A program made the translations under genes and the position numbers. Under the pieces are notes generated by a model, which worked only from the letters and a program-made list of their open reading frames with translations, was not told the DNA's origin and did no database searches. Below, piece after piece: positions 44,961-55,333 of a stretch of DNA of 64,000 nt. Positions within the stretch are counted from its first letter, which is position 1, and each line of letters starts with the position of its first letter. Origin of the DNA: Ursus arctos (Eukaryota; Chordata; Mammalia; Carnivora; Ursidae); NCBI RefSeq assembly GCF_023065955.2, contig NW_026622963.1:4099001-4163000 (forward strand), written 5' to 3'.

Positions 44961-45142
44961 CAGCAGCTCCCCAAGGGTGGTCTGATGCATTCCTGAAGGT
45001 CCCTGAGACCATTTCGGAGGGACCACAATGCCAAAACAATGTTTAATAATAATACTAAGGCATGATTTGCTTTTTTTCCCACACTGTTGACATTGGCATC
45101 GATGTTACAAAAAGCAAAAGTGGGTAAAACTGCTGGTGTGTG

Positions 45143-45312
45143 GGGCGCCTGGGTGGCTCAGTCCTTAAGCGTCTGCCTTCAGCTCAGGTCATGATCCCAG
45201 GGTCCTGGGATCGAGCCCCACGTCGGGCTCCCTGCTAGGCGGGTAGCCTGCTTCTCCCTCTCCTCCTCTAACTGTCTCTCTATCAAATAAATAAAATCTT
45301 TTAAAAAAACAC
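45143..45312 (+). mobile_element. SINEC copy inside the Charlie element
   Basis: GGGCGCCTGGGTGGCTCAGTCC head and a shortened body (CTCCTCCTCTAACTG). The duplication CTGCTGGTGTGTG at 45130-45142 and 45313-45325 has one mismatch. Confidence 0.95.
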
Positions 45313-45548
45313 CTGCTGATGTGTGAGATCAAGAGGCGGCGGTACAAAATTGTCCCAGGGGTAGTTGCAACCCTTCACCACCACACACTCAGAATAACAG
45401 AAATGCCAGTTTCTTTAAGACTGTCTTTGAAAGCCGTGAAGATGATTCATTTGATTAAATTGCAACCCTGGAGTACTTGTCTTTTTAAGACTCTGTATAA
45501 TGCGATGAGAAGTCCACGTAAAGCACGTTAGCCGCATTCCATAGTACA

Positions 45549-45983
45549 ATGACCCGCTGGGGAGAAGGGCGGCTGCAATTGTTTGACTTGCAAACTGAAT
45601 TCAACTGGGTTTTTCAGGCAACACCATTTTTACTTGAAATAATGACTCACAGGCCATCTAGGGCGATCCAGATTTGGGATTTTTCAGACATTTTCTCAAA
45701 AAGGGATCAAATGAGCTTGTCACTTTCAGGAAAACTGACAGTGTTCATTTCTAATGATGAAATTCAACCTTTCAAGCAAAAGTTAGATTTTTTTTTTAAA
45801 CGGAAAAGGGATTATTCACAACATCGGCAGTTCTCAGAGGGGGCTCTAGGACTTATATTTGTTATCGCGAGGCTCGAGAGCTTTCTAACACTTAAAGACC
45901 TGAGGGATGAGATTGCTGGTGATAGTACCAAATGTGATGTTAATAAAATGGTCAGTATTGGAAAGATCTGTATACCTCCGTGA
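45549..45983 (+). pseudogene. hAT (Charlie-type) transposase remnant
   Basis: The 144-codon frame is the longest intact piece of the transposase. It corresponds to the middle of the protein, before the C-terminal dimerisation segment, which is in another frame about 260 bp downstream. The frame ends at TGA shortly after GKICIPP. No promoter or start context suggests expression, so I treat it as a fossil. Confidence 0.75.
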
Positions 45984-46325
45984 ACTGATCTTTTGCAAGT
46001 GACCAATGTTACAAAATCATACATGGTGGAAAATAACCATTCAAAGTGGCAGACAGACCAGTGGATTTTAATGTAACAGTATAGGAAAATCTCACTGGTG
46101 GGGTTCCAGAATCCACACTGAGACTAACCTTTGAGAAGTCACCACTTGCTGAATTTGGGTGAACTATCGGAGGAGAATATCCACAATGATCTGAAAAGGC
46201 TATTAAAATAATCTTCCCTTTTCCAATCACATATGTCTATGAGGCTGGATTTTCTTCCTGTACTTCAACCAACACAACATATCACAACAGATTGAATGCA
46301 GAAGCAGATCTGAGAATACAGCTAT

Positions 46326-46389
46326 CTTCTATTTTTTTTTATTTTTATTAGAGACAGGGAAAGAGGGAGGGAGGAGCAGAGGGAGAGGG
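46326..46389 (-). mobile_element. 64-bp 5'-truncated SINEC insertion
   Basis: Only the tail and the purine-rich 3' part of the SINE are present (ATTTTTATTAGAGACAGGG, GGGAGGAGCAGAGGGAGAGGG). TGAGAATACAGCTAT is duplicated at 46311-46325 and 46390-46404 with one mismatch, which proves a complete insertion event rather than a later deletion. Confidence 0.85.
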
Positions 46390-46547
46390 TGAGAATATAG
46401 CTATTTTATATTAAGGCAGACATTAAATACATTTGCAGAAGTGTGAGACAATGCCAGCCTTCTCACTAAATTATGTCTTGATAGAGTTCATTTTCACAAA
46501 AAGAATGTGACTTATGTAGACATGTAATGAGTTCATTATTGTTACTT

Positions 46548-46661
46548 GATTTTTTAAGCTTTTATTTATTTAAGTAATCTGTACACCCAACATGGAACTC
46601 GAACTCATGACCCCAAGATCAAGAGTTGCGCGCTCTACTGACCGAGCCAGCCACGCACTGC
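46548..46661 (-). mobile_element. Older short SINEC copy in the Charlie element
   Basis: TTTTTTAAGCTTTTATTTATTTAAGTAATCTG through TACTGACCGAGCCAGCC. Flanks TCATTATTGTTACTT (46533) and TCATTAATATTACTT (46662) are an aged duplication. Confidence 0.9.
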
Positions 46662-46799
46662 TCATTAATATTACTTTAAATACATTAGTAAGTACATTTT
46701 TAAAATGTCTTAGTTTTCCTTTCTAGTACAGTGAATATAAATAGACATAACCTATATAACAAAAAGCCCTGAGACCAAAAAGTTTGAGAACGGCCGCTC

Positions 46800-47345
46800 T
46801 ACAGATGGCTCCGTCCTTGGGTCATTCTTGCATGTCACAAACACAGCTTGATCTCACTCTTTTTAGCTATCGCACATTTTCTCATAATTCACTTAACCAC
46901 TCTGCTATTGATGGACATTTAGATTGGTTATATTTTTTCATTAATATTTGTAATGGACAATGAATGCCTTTTGTAATTATGTCTTACGCGCATTTGCGAG
47001 TATTTTTGTAAGTCAGATTCGCAGAATAACTGTTGACTCGAAGACATGTACATTTACCAAATTGGTGACACTTCCAAATTACATTCTGAAAAGACTGTAT
47101 CATTTTAAACTTTTTTTTTTTAAAGATTTTATTTATTTATTCGACAGAGATAGAGACAGCCAGCGAGAGAGGGAACACAAGCAGGGGGAGTGGGAGAGGA
47201 AGAAGCAGGCTCATAGCAGAGGAGCCTGATGTGGGGCTCGATCCCATAACGCCAGGATCACGCCCTGAGCCAAAGGCAGACGCTTAACCGCTGTGCCACC
47301 GAGGCGCCCCCATTTTAAACTTTTATCCAAGATGTGCGAGGGGCG
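46800..47345 (-). mobile_element. Old L1M-type fragment, right part
   Basis: CTATTGATGGACATTTAGATTGG near 46906 and GCGCATTTGCGAGTATTTTTGTAAG near 46988 continue the antisense L1M begun at 44690. A young SINE interrupts it at 47115. Confidence 0.65.
47115..47310 (-). mobile_element. Young SINEC copy
   Basis: Reverse, full-length. CATTTTAAACTTTT is duplicated perfectly at 47101-47114 and 47311-47324. Confidence 0.96.
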
Positions 47346-47463
47346 CCTGGGTGACTCAGTCGGGGAAGCATCCAACTCTTGATCTCAGCTCGGGTCTCGA
47401 TCTCATGGTCATGAGTTCAAGCCCTGCACTGAGCCCAGCACGCAGGCTACTTGAAAAAAAAAA
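47341..47463 (+). mobile_element. Short SINEC copy
   Basis: GGGCGCCTGGGTGACTCAGTCGGGG head, GAGTTCAAGCCCTGCACTGAGCCC, then a poly(A) tail. A GTGCGAG match flanks it at 47334 and 47464. Confidence 0.92.
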
Positions 47464-47469
47464 GTGCGA

Positions 47470-47784
47470 GTGCTCTCTTTCTTGTCTTCTTAAATCAAGT
47501 ATTTTATGTTTCTTCTCTCCCTTCTCTTTTGGCTCTTTTTGCCTGGGTCCGGGTGCACCAATAAGGAAAGCCGGAAAGGCAGATAAATGAACAAAGGCCA
47601 GGGAAGCAGTGGGACTGGGTGGGAAGGCGGGTAGATTTATACGAGAAATCTGTATGAGTGAAAGACACTGGAGCAAAGCACTGAGTTTGGCTCTGACCCA
47701 CCAGACAACCTAGGCAAAAAAGAAACATGGTAATTTATATATCTTGCCTTGTCCAATAGCAGGAAGTCAATGAACACCCAAAGT
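47470..47784. other. No recognisable feature
   Basis: A minus-strand frame of 106 codons (47356-47676) enters from the SINE and has no recognised content. Confidence 0.4.
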
Positions 47785-47801
47785 GAGAAAGATCTATTCT
47801 T

Positions 47802-48006
47802 TTTTTTTTTTTTTTTAAAGATTTTATTTATTTATTTGACAGAGATAGAGACAGCCAGCGAGAGAGGGAACACAAGCAGGGGGAGTGGGAGAGGAAGAAG
47901 CAGGCTCATAGCGGAGGAGCCCGATGTGGGGCTCGATCCCGGAACTCCAGGATCACGCCCTGAGCCGAAGGCAGACGCTTTAACCGCTGTGCCACCCAGG
48001 TGCCCC
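47802..48006 (-). mobile_element. Very young SINEC copy
   Basis: T18 tail, intact body and head. The 17-bp duplication GAGAAAGATCTATTCTT is perfect at 47785-47801 and 48007-48023, the longest perfect one here together with those at 50648 and 51994. Confidence 0.97.
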
Positions 48007-48069
48007 GAGAAAGATCTATTCTTAACACCCAATGCTAAGGATTTCCTCATAGGAATGTTTTCCTCCCTT

Positions 48070-48330
48070 TTTCATCTTTCAAGTTTTATTTGATTTTGGT
48101 TTACTCTATTTTATTGAGTAGACAATACAGTTGTATAGCTTCAAACTCTAAATAATATTTTAAAAAAGTCCGCACTGCCAAGTCTCACTTTCATTCCATC
48201 CCCAGCTACCCTATTCCCCTTCTCCGAGAGGCACCCATTTTTATTTACCCTTTCACTGGTTTTGTGTAAATTCATGCAAAGATACATATTTTATTTCTTT
48301 CTCTTTCAATCACAAGAAATAACATACTCG
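48070..48330 (-). mobile_element. Old L1M-type 3' end, antisense
   Basis: ATTGAGTAGACAATACAGTTGTATAGC, CCTATTCCCCTTCTCCGAGAGGCACCC and TTTTGTGTAAATTCATGC are reverse L1M-type 3' text. Confidence 0.5.
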
Positions 48331-49150
48331 ATATACGGGTCTACACTTCCGGCGTCTGGTTTTCTCCCTAAGGAAGATCATTTAGTCCACACTGACAGAG
48401 TCTGTGTCCTCCGTGTACTGACAGAAACACTAGCGGCTCCCACTGACATGCTCTTCCCAGCTCAGTCGGTGCCCGTGGGAGCCCACGCAGCTCGAGCAAG
48501 AACCCTGGCTGAGCTTTCACAGGTGGGTCCGATAATGCTGCTGGTGACCATCTTGCTTTCAGGGGTGCCAGGAAGCAAAAGGGACATGGATTTTTCTAGA
48601 AGGGGCTCCGCAATAACAAAAGCAAGGCGTGATATGGATGCCACGCAAGGCGGTGATCGCTCTGCTGCGTGGAGCTCTCCTTCCGTGGGTCTCATCCGTC
48701 CTCAGCTTTGCAGGTCTGGAAATGCTCCGGCCTGTCTCACGTTCGCCGCGCTCAGAAGACACCGAGGGGCATCCGGAATTGGCACGAACTGATATGAAAC
48801 GGAAGTGGTCCTTTAGATTTACTGAGATGCTCACGCTCATTGACTGAAATACTGCCGCCGAGAAGATGCCTTCCCAGAAGGCATCTCCCACCCGGGGGAC
48901 ACGGATAATCCATTTCATCCATTTCCTGTCCCCAAAACAAGTAAGCCTCTCCTTTTATCAGATGATTCAAGTCCACCGGGTTTACCATTCTCTGCATGGT
49001 ATTACCCTTCTGGGGGCCCTGCTGTGAACTGGCACGTTCTTCGGACCGAGCACCGCAGTGCCTGGGGGATTTCACCTGGTGGTCAAGTCCTCCGCAGACT
49101 CTTCCGTTAGATAACCAGGATACCTGGGATATTGTGACTGTGATGAATGG
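48331..49150. other. CpG-enriched stretch of unknown nature
   Basis: CpGs are frequent (for example GTTCGCCGCGCTC near 48743) although overall GC is moderate. A 176-codon plus-strand frame (48262-48792) and overlapping minus-strand frames show no domain. CACAGGTGGGT at 48517 has splice-donor shape. It may be an old retroviral or LTR fragment or a weak regulatory island. Confidence 0.35.
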
Positions 49151-49154
49151 TGGT

Positions 49155-49680
49155 TTCAAAATAGGTCCCCCAATTCTTTGCTAATCTCTTGAGGGGATGG
49201 ATTTGCACCCCCCCCCCCCCCCGCCTTCTGCCTTGTGACTGGTTTCTGAGGAGTGGCGTGTGGCAGAAGTGATGGTGTGTGACTTGTGAGACTAGATCAT
49301 AATAAGGCACTGGGGCTCCTCTCAGCTTTGCTCGCCAGGACCACTCACTTTGGGAGAAGCCAGCTGCGGTGTCCTGAGGACACCATGCCAGTCTAGTGGA
49401 GAGGTCCATGCAGGGAGGAACTGGGGTCTCCCGCCAGAACCCAGCGCCATCTTGCAAGGTGAAAGCGAGCCACACCGGAAGTGGTTCCTTCAGCCCAAGT
49501 CGAGCCTCAGATGATGGCGGCCTGGCCAACCTCTTGACAATCTCACCGGAGACCCTGAGCTAGAACCTCCCAGCCAAGCTGCCCCTGACCCACAGACACT
49601 ATGTGAAATAGTAAAGCTTTATTCTTTCACACCACTAAGTTTTGGCATATTTTGTGAACAGCGACAGAGAGCTAATACAC
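49155..49680 (+). mobile_element. MaLR-like LTR
   Basis: GGTTTCAAAATAGGTCCCCC, GGGAGAAGCCAGCTGCGGTGTCCTGAGGACACC, CTGACCCACAGACACTATGTG and ACTAAGTTTTGGCATATTTTGTG in this order fit a MaLR/MLT-type solitary LTR ending ACTAATACA-like at 49672. A run of about 16 C lies at 49208-49223. Confidence 0.6.
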
Positions 49681-49684
49681 CCCT

Positions 49685-50325
49685 AGGCGGCTGAGATCAT
49701 CCTTCTTTGTTTTCATTCTCAACAGTTTCCTTCTCAGAGGGTAATCTCGACTTCTGTTCCACAGGGACACTGAAGACATGGTAACCTGTGAACCGTCATA
49801 TCTGTAAAACGCAAAATTGGTGTGAAGGGCACAAAACAGGCGCCCCAACGGAAGCTATTATTATTATTGTTGTTGTCTTTGCATTATTAATAAAATAATA
49901 TTAGTATGCTTAATATTGTTGTCGTTAGTCACAGAAGCACTGGACATCTTCTCCTTGACCCTCTATATCCACCCCTCACCTTTTCTGCGCTATCTTGTGC
50001 CCTAGGAGACTGCCCCCTGTGGGCAGTATCTCTTGCACTCAGGCTTCCAGTAGGTTCTGGCAAATGGGAAATACTGGAGGTAGTTGGGCCTGAGGAAAGT
50101 GAAGAAAAAGATGTATTTCCTTGGTTTCTTCTCTGCTGAGTCACCATGACTTGGCTTTGTGCCTCCACCTCTCCTTACACACCCCCTGTCTGGATGCTGG
50201 TCACCAGCTCCTCCCCACTCCCCTGCTGGATGTAGGGGTGGTAACCGCTTCCCTCCATTGCTAGTCCCAGGGTGCGGCACTGCCCCCAGTAATTTCCCTA
50301 AACTCTGCCCTCACACTTTTGCAAA
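49685..50325. other. Single-copy-looking, with a TTATTATTG-rich tract
   Basis: Low-complexity TTATTATTATTGTTGTTG at 49857-49875. Nothing coding is recognised. Confidence 0.4.
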
Positions 50326-50328
50326 TAT

Positions 50329-50651
50329 AGTTAACCCTTGAACAACACAGCTTTGAACTGCGTGGATTTTTTCCACAAATACAGCACAGCACTGGAAATG
50401 TATTTTCTCTTCCTTATGATTTTCTTAATAGCAGTTTCTTTTCCCTAGCTTACTTTAAGAATACGGTATATGGTTCATGTAACATAAAACATATGTGTTA
50501 ACTGTTTATGTAGTCAATAACGCTTCCAGTCAACAGTAGGCTATTTATTCGTAGTTAAGTTTTGTGTCGGGAGGTCAAAAGTTATCCATGGATTTTCGAC
50601 TGTGTGGGGGGTGAGAGCCCCAAATCCCCCCATGTCATTCAAAAGTCAACT
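50329..50651 (+). mobile_element. Tigger-like (MER44-type) non-autonomous DNA transposon
   Basis: TIRs AGTTAACCCTTGAACAACAC at the left and CATTCAAAAGTCAACT at the right, flanked by TA-type sites. Internal GTGTTAACTGTTTATGTAGTC and CCAGTCAACAGTAGGCTATT are characteristic. The family name is from memory. It carries no transposase frame. Confidence 0.75.
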
Positions 50652-50664
50652 ATGGTTCCTTTTT

Positions 50665-50858
50665 TTTTTTTTTAAAGATTTTATTTTTTCATTTAAATGT
50701 CAGAGAGAGAGAGAGAGCAAGCGGGGGTGCCGCAGGCAAAGGAAGAAGCAGGTTCTCCGCTGAGCAAGGAGCCCAATGTGGGGCTTGATCCCAGACCCCT
50801 GGGATCGTGACCTGAGCTGAAGGCAGATGCTTAACCAACTGAGCCACCCAGGCGCCCC
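50665..50858 (-). mobile_element. Young SINEC copy at the transposon edge
   Basis: Reverse, full-length. The 17-bp duplication AACTATGGTTCCTTTTT at 50648-50664 and 50859-50875 is perfect and includes the last bases of the Tigger-like element. Confidence 0.96.
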
Positions 50859-50875
50859 AACTATGGTTCCTTTTT

Positions 50876-51990
50876 AATCTCTCTTCAAATCACACAGATC
50901 CCCTGCAGGGGTCCTGAGTGACACGTGCAGCTCAGAAATGATTAAAATTGTTAGTTACAGCTGTTTTTAATAATGATCCTGGCTGAAACACCATGGCATA
51001 ATCTGAAAGATTGCTGAGAAGCCAAACAGATAGAAGATTGAGTTTAGAAAAATCTCAAGAAATGGTTGTTTAAATATCCTGGGTAGAATTCTCTGGCCAA
51101 TGTATGCCTGTAGGTATGGAAGGGACCTTGCTTCCCTCCTAAAATCAACACCCAGGACCTCCCAGGTAGTTCTGGAAGGAGGTTTGCAGGGTTAAGTTAG
51201 CAGAGAGAGGGAGAGTTGGAGGTGTGGGGGGGAGGTTGGCCCAGCCTTGACCTTGCTCCCAAAGGGGACCGGGGATGAGGGGACGGTTATTACTCTCAGT
51301 CTCACCCGTCCTCCCCACAGGGTGCTCCTGCTTCCCTTTAATGCTCTCTCCTGGAATTTCAGCAACAGCAGCAAAAACAACTTTGTAAAAATTTAAGGAG
51401 AACCAAAAGGAGAGAGCCAGAGTGGGAGCCACCCCGCTCGGCTGCTTCCAAACCAGCCTGGAGGATTAGCAAGTGCCGTTCCGTTCCTAGCCGGGCTACC
51501 CCTCAAGGCTTCTGCGGCTGTCCTGGCCCATGGGGACCGTATTGCCACCAGTGCATACTATTTCAACAGCAAACACTGTAGTTAGTTATGAAGGTGCCAG
51601 GTGTGGACCAGGAATATGTGTTTTCACATCTAGGGCTGGAATTTATGCCAGGAGCCCATGTTCTAATGCAAAGTCCCCAGAGTGCTTGGGATAGACTATG
51701 AAAAAGCATTAAAAGCCTGATGTCTGCACGGCGATGGCACAAACTGGCCGGTAGATGACTTTCCGCGGAGTTGTGAAGGGGTAATGACAGATCAGTAATC
51801 AAAAACTTCAGCTGGCCTTATGCACTGAGTGGAGTCTTTAGAACCTGCCCAACATATCCCTGGTGCAGGTTTATTCTGAACCTCAAGGATTATTCAGGGC
51901 AGCAGGAAAGGGCAAGACTGGGGTAACTGAAGGGTACAAGTCTCACCCCAGCCCTAAAAGGCCCTAGTGGGTAGCTTCATGAAGGCTTAT
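50876..51990. other. Repeat-free, single-copy-looking stretch
   Basis: About 1.1 kb without repeats. 50900-51100 is AT-rich but complex (ATGATTAAAATTGTTAGTTACAGC), a shape common for conserved noncoding DNA. No coding content is recognised. Confidence 0.4.
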
Positions 51991-52010
51991 ATTTCAATGA
52001 TACATTTTCT

Positions 52011-52208
52011 TTTCTTTTTAAAGATTTTTATTTATTTATTTGACAGAGACAGAGGTGGCAGGAGAGGGAACACAAGCAGGGGGAGTGTGAGAGGGAGAAG
52101 CAGGCTTCCTGCTAAGCAGGCAGCCCGATGCGGGGCTCGATCCCAGGACCCTGGGATCACGATCTGAGCCAAACGTAGACGCTTAATGACCGAGCCACCC
52201 AGGTGCCC
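52011..52208 (-). mobile_element. SINEC copy
   Basis: Reverse, full-length. The 17-bp duplication TCAATGATACATTTTCT is perfect at 51994-52010 and 52209-52225. Confidence 0.96.
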
Positions 52209-52225
52209 TCAATGATACATTTTCT

Positions 52226-54190
52226 ATTATAATTTTCAGCCTGTTCCCTCAGTGTAGGCTTTTAGCAACCGTATCTTATTGCTTAGAGAGTGACTGATGT
52301 TGTGAAATATGTCAAACTGTTAATAAATATTGGTTGATTAATAATGTTTGACTGGAGGTTGGGGGGCTCCCCACATCAGAGTTATCGGTGGTCCTGAGAC
52401 AACTCTGTCGCTCAAGAATCAGGATTTTGAGGAAGCACCAGTTCTCCACGGACATGGCCTATGGAGATGGCTCTAATTTGGTCACTCCAGTCCTCAGCGA
52501 GCTGGAAGGAGCTCAGATTGACACTGACCGGCCCCACATGAAGGTGCGAATTGACTCTGAGCACAGGGGAGACAGGGCTGGAGCCCCCAGGGGAAAACAG
52601 GGAAGGCCGTTCCCATCTCAGCCTTCGAGAAGGCCCAGGTCCCAGCCTGCCCAATGGCCCAAGGCAGGGCAGGCTGCTGATCCTCTCCGGGCTTCCAGAC
52701 AGACTGGGACCCAGCAGTCCTGCTCAGCGGTGGGAGCCCCTGCAGAGACCCTCACGAGCCCCGCTCCTCCCTAGCTTCCCTGCAGTGACATCGAGCTGCC
52801 GAAACAATAAGTAAATAAAAATAATGCTTGGCTAGTGATTGCGAGAGCTCTGCCATCTTCCGTCTCCCTCCTTCGTTATAAACTGCGGCTCTCCTACTCT
52901 ACGCTGGGGAGCCAGATGTCAAGGCGTGCAGCTGGGTGTGCTGCTAGAAGGAGGCGGTCTTGGAAAGCCTCTTACTTCATTCTTGGGACCTCAATGCCCA
53001 CATGGGGCTCGTTTTGAGGAAAGCTGGCTGCTTGACCGCCATGGAGCGGGAGTGGGCAACAAACTCAAGGACAGCCAGCTGTGGACTGACCAGCCGCCAG
53101 TGAGGCAGCCCAGAAGGTCACCCGTCACTCCCCTGAACCCCTCAGACTCTCTCTTTTGGAGTGTTTGAATGTGAGTCTCAAGAGGGCTCCTCATGCTGAG
53201 GAAGCAGGGGAGGAGGCAGAAGGCTACAGAGGTGCAGAGAGAGGGCCGTCGGCAGAAGCCCCAGGGCAGAGCGAGGCTGCAGGCATGGTAATGGCAGAGG
53301 CAGAGAGTAGTTTTGTGGCCTGATGGGAGAGCCCCGGAGCCAGGGGTGGGGTGGGGGGTTGGGGGGGGCAATGGATGCCTGGGGCCATTAGCCAATGCTC
53401 CAGGGGCCAGAGCTGCATGACCCCCTCAACCCAGTCCCATGTACCTCCAGGGCTTTTTAAGGAGAGAGGGTTGGTGCTTTCTCATGTATGTGGCTGCTGG
53501 GGCTGTTTCTGTTTATTCAGGAAGGTGAACTCCAGTGAGGTCAGGAACTCAGGCTCGCTCTAACCAAAGTACCCTTCCTTTCTTGATCTTGATCTCTTTT
53601 CAAATGTAAGCATTTGATCTATGGAGCCTGGAATATATATTAAAATTCACTTAAGAGGGAGACATACTTTTGAGCTGAGGTCCTATTTTCCAATTTCTTT
53701 TCCTTTCACTTCAAGTCTGGCAGGAGGTTTTTATATTGCCTCCCAGGTGTGGGGACCAGCCACTATGCTGTGCTTGTAAAGAATGGAATGGCTTTTGAGA
53801 AAAAGTGAAACGAAATTCCTTCCTAGGACGCTGTCGACTTTAAAATTTCTATGCAGAGTATCAGCTAGCATGGGTTTTGGGTGCTGGAGTCAAGGTCACA
53901 AGATTCTTCCTCATCTCTGCTCCGCAACCCTTCAGCTCCTCCCGCTCCCTTCCCACTTTCACCACCTGCTCAGACTGTCTAGGCTCCTTCACTCTTTGCT
54001 TTCTCCATGTTCTTCGGAAACAATGTAACACTTCCCAGCCCCAGACATTATTACACCGTGTTAATAGATAAGGAACCCAAAGTGCTGGCATGAGGGACCG
54101 GCAGGGCTCAATGAGGACATTCATTGCCAGCTGTCACTGGGGAATGGATGGAGAACATAGCTGTGGGCCCAGGAAAGTCAAAAAAGAAAG
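52226..54190. other. Mostly single-copy-looking sequence
   Basis: AATAAATATTGGTTGATTAATAATG near 52323 may be an old LINE 3' end. Frames of 109-134 codons overlap on both strands at 52388-53395 without recognisable domains. A G-rich tract lies at 53342-53368. Confidence 0.4.
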
Positions 54191-54194
54191 ATTT

Positions 54195-55110
54195 TCTAAG
54201 AAAACGCCAAAGAAATCCAGAAACCATAAAGGAAAAATGAACATATCTGACCACATAAAATATTTTAAATTTTGCAACGGCAAAAGATACCCTAAGTAAA
54301 GTCAGAGGGCAAATGACAGAGTGGGGAAAAAAACACATGTGACAGACCAAAGGTAAATGTCCTGCCTATACAAAGAGCACTGTATAATTTAATTAAAAAA
54401 ATTTGAGGGACGCCTGGGTGGCTCAGTCAGTTTAAGCATCCACCTTCGGCTCAGGTCATGATCCCAGAGTCCTGGGATTGAGTCCTGCATCAGGCTCCTT
54501 GCTCAGGGGGGATCCTGCTTCTCCCTCTGCTTCTGCCTGCTGCTCCCCCTGCTTGTGCTCTGTCTCTCTGTCTCTGTCTCTCTCTCTGACAAGTAAATAA
54601 ATAAACTCTTTAAAAAAAAAAAGAAAAAAAATTTGAAAAGCCCAATAGAAAAATAGGTTAAGGTTTGAATAGGCAATTCACAAAGGGGAAAATGCAAATC
54701 TCGAAAAGACATCAGATAATGCTTGCGCCTTACTCGAGTCAGAGAAATGCAACAGAACACAACGAAATGCTATTTTTTGCCCATCGGATTGGAAAAAACT
54801 AAAAAGACAGATGTGCAGAGTAAGGAAGTGGCTGTACCCATACGTCGTTCATGATATATGAAGTGAAAAAAGCAAATTGAAAATTCAGACAGTTCGATAG
54901 CATGATTCAATTTCTGTATTCCAAAAAAAGCATGAAAAGAGAAAGTGATCAATGGGTGGGTCCATCTAAACGCGAAGGAAAAAATAAAGAAGAATACACA
55001 GCAAGTTGTTAATCTGGGAAGTGGAAAGTAGGGTCTTGTGCGTCTTGGTAGAGTTTCCTTTTTAAGCCATGGGTGGTTTCGATTTGTTTGCTTTCATGAA
55101 TTTTTCAACC
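54195..55110 (+). mobile_element. LINE-1 remnant, sense (ORF2 part and 3' UTR), split by a SINE
   Basis: AAACCATAAAGGAAAAATGAACATATCTGACC and GGCAAAAGATACCCTAAGTAAAGTCAGAGGGC are ORF2 text before the SINE. CCCAATAGAAAAATAGG and GGCAATTCACAAAGGGG follow after it. 54800-55110 resembles an L1M 3' UTR (AAGCATGAAAAGAG, then GAATTTTTCAACC). Confidence 0.75.
54407..54624 (+). mobile_element. SINEC copy inside the L1
   Basis: GGGACGCCTGGGTGGCTCAGTCAG head and AAATAAATAAACTCTTTAAAAA tail. AAAAAAATTTGA is duplicated at 54395-54406 and 54625-54636. Confidence 0.95.
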
Positions 55111-55189
55111 AAATTATAGAATGCGATATCGTAAGGGTGTTTGTGAGAGCTGCTCGATTTGCGGCATGAGGATTTGCTTTAGCCACTGT

Positions 55190-55320
55190 ACCAGGGTTTT
55201 CCCATCTGTTAGTTTATGTTATCCTCACAACCCCTTAGGAAAGACAGTCTTAGAATCCTTTTGCAGGCGAAGAAGATGGAACGTAAGGAGCCAAAGTGTC
55301 TTGTCCACAGACCTCGGCTG
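55190..55320 (-). repeat. MIR fragment
   Basis: GTTATCCTCACAACCCCTTAGG and TTTTGCAGGCGAAGAAGATGGAACG fit antisense MIR. Confidence 0.65.
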
Positions 55321-55333
55321 TGACCCAAGTGTG

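Larger units (their letters stand above)
44961..46798 (+). mobile_element. Charlie-like hAT DNA transposon, near full length
   Basis: Starts CAGCAGCTCCCCAAGGGTGGTCTGATGC and ends AGACCAAAAAGTTTGAGAACGGCCGCTC, an imperfect inverted-repeat pair. Between them is a decayed hAT transposase. An open frame of 144 codons (45549-45983) includes DIFSKRDQMSLSLSGKLT and QPFKQKLDFFFKRK. Further down, RLNAEADLRIQL at about 46289-46324 is the hAT C-terminal dimerisation region. In life the enzyme would cut and paste the element. Here it is broken by stops and by three SINEs. Its length net of SINEs is about 1.5 kb, so internal losses are likely. Confidence 0.82.

Noticed and set aside
45300..46800. Functional domesticated hAT transposase gene
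   Set aside because: The conserved C-terminal segment is in a different frame from the 144-codon piece, and stops and SINEs intervene.
48517..48562. Donor-like CACAGGTGGGT and acceptor-like CTTGCTTTCAGGGG as an intron
   Set aside because: They are only about 40 bp apart, too short for a mammalian intron, and no exon content is recognised.
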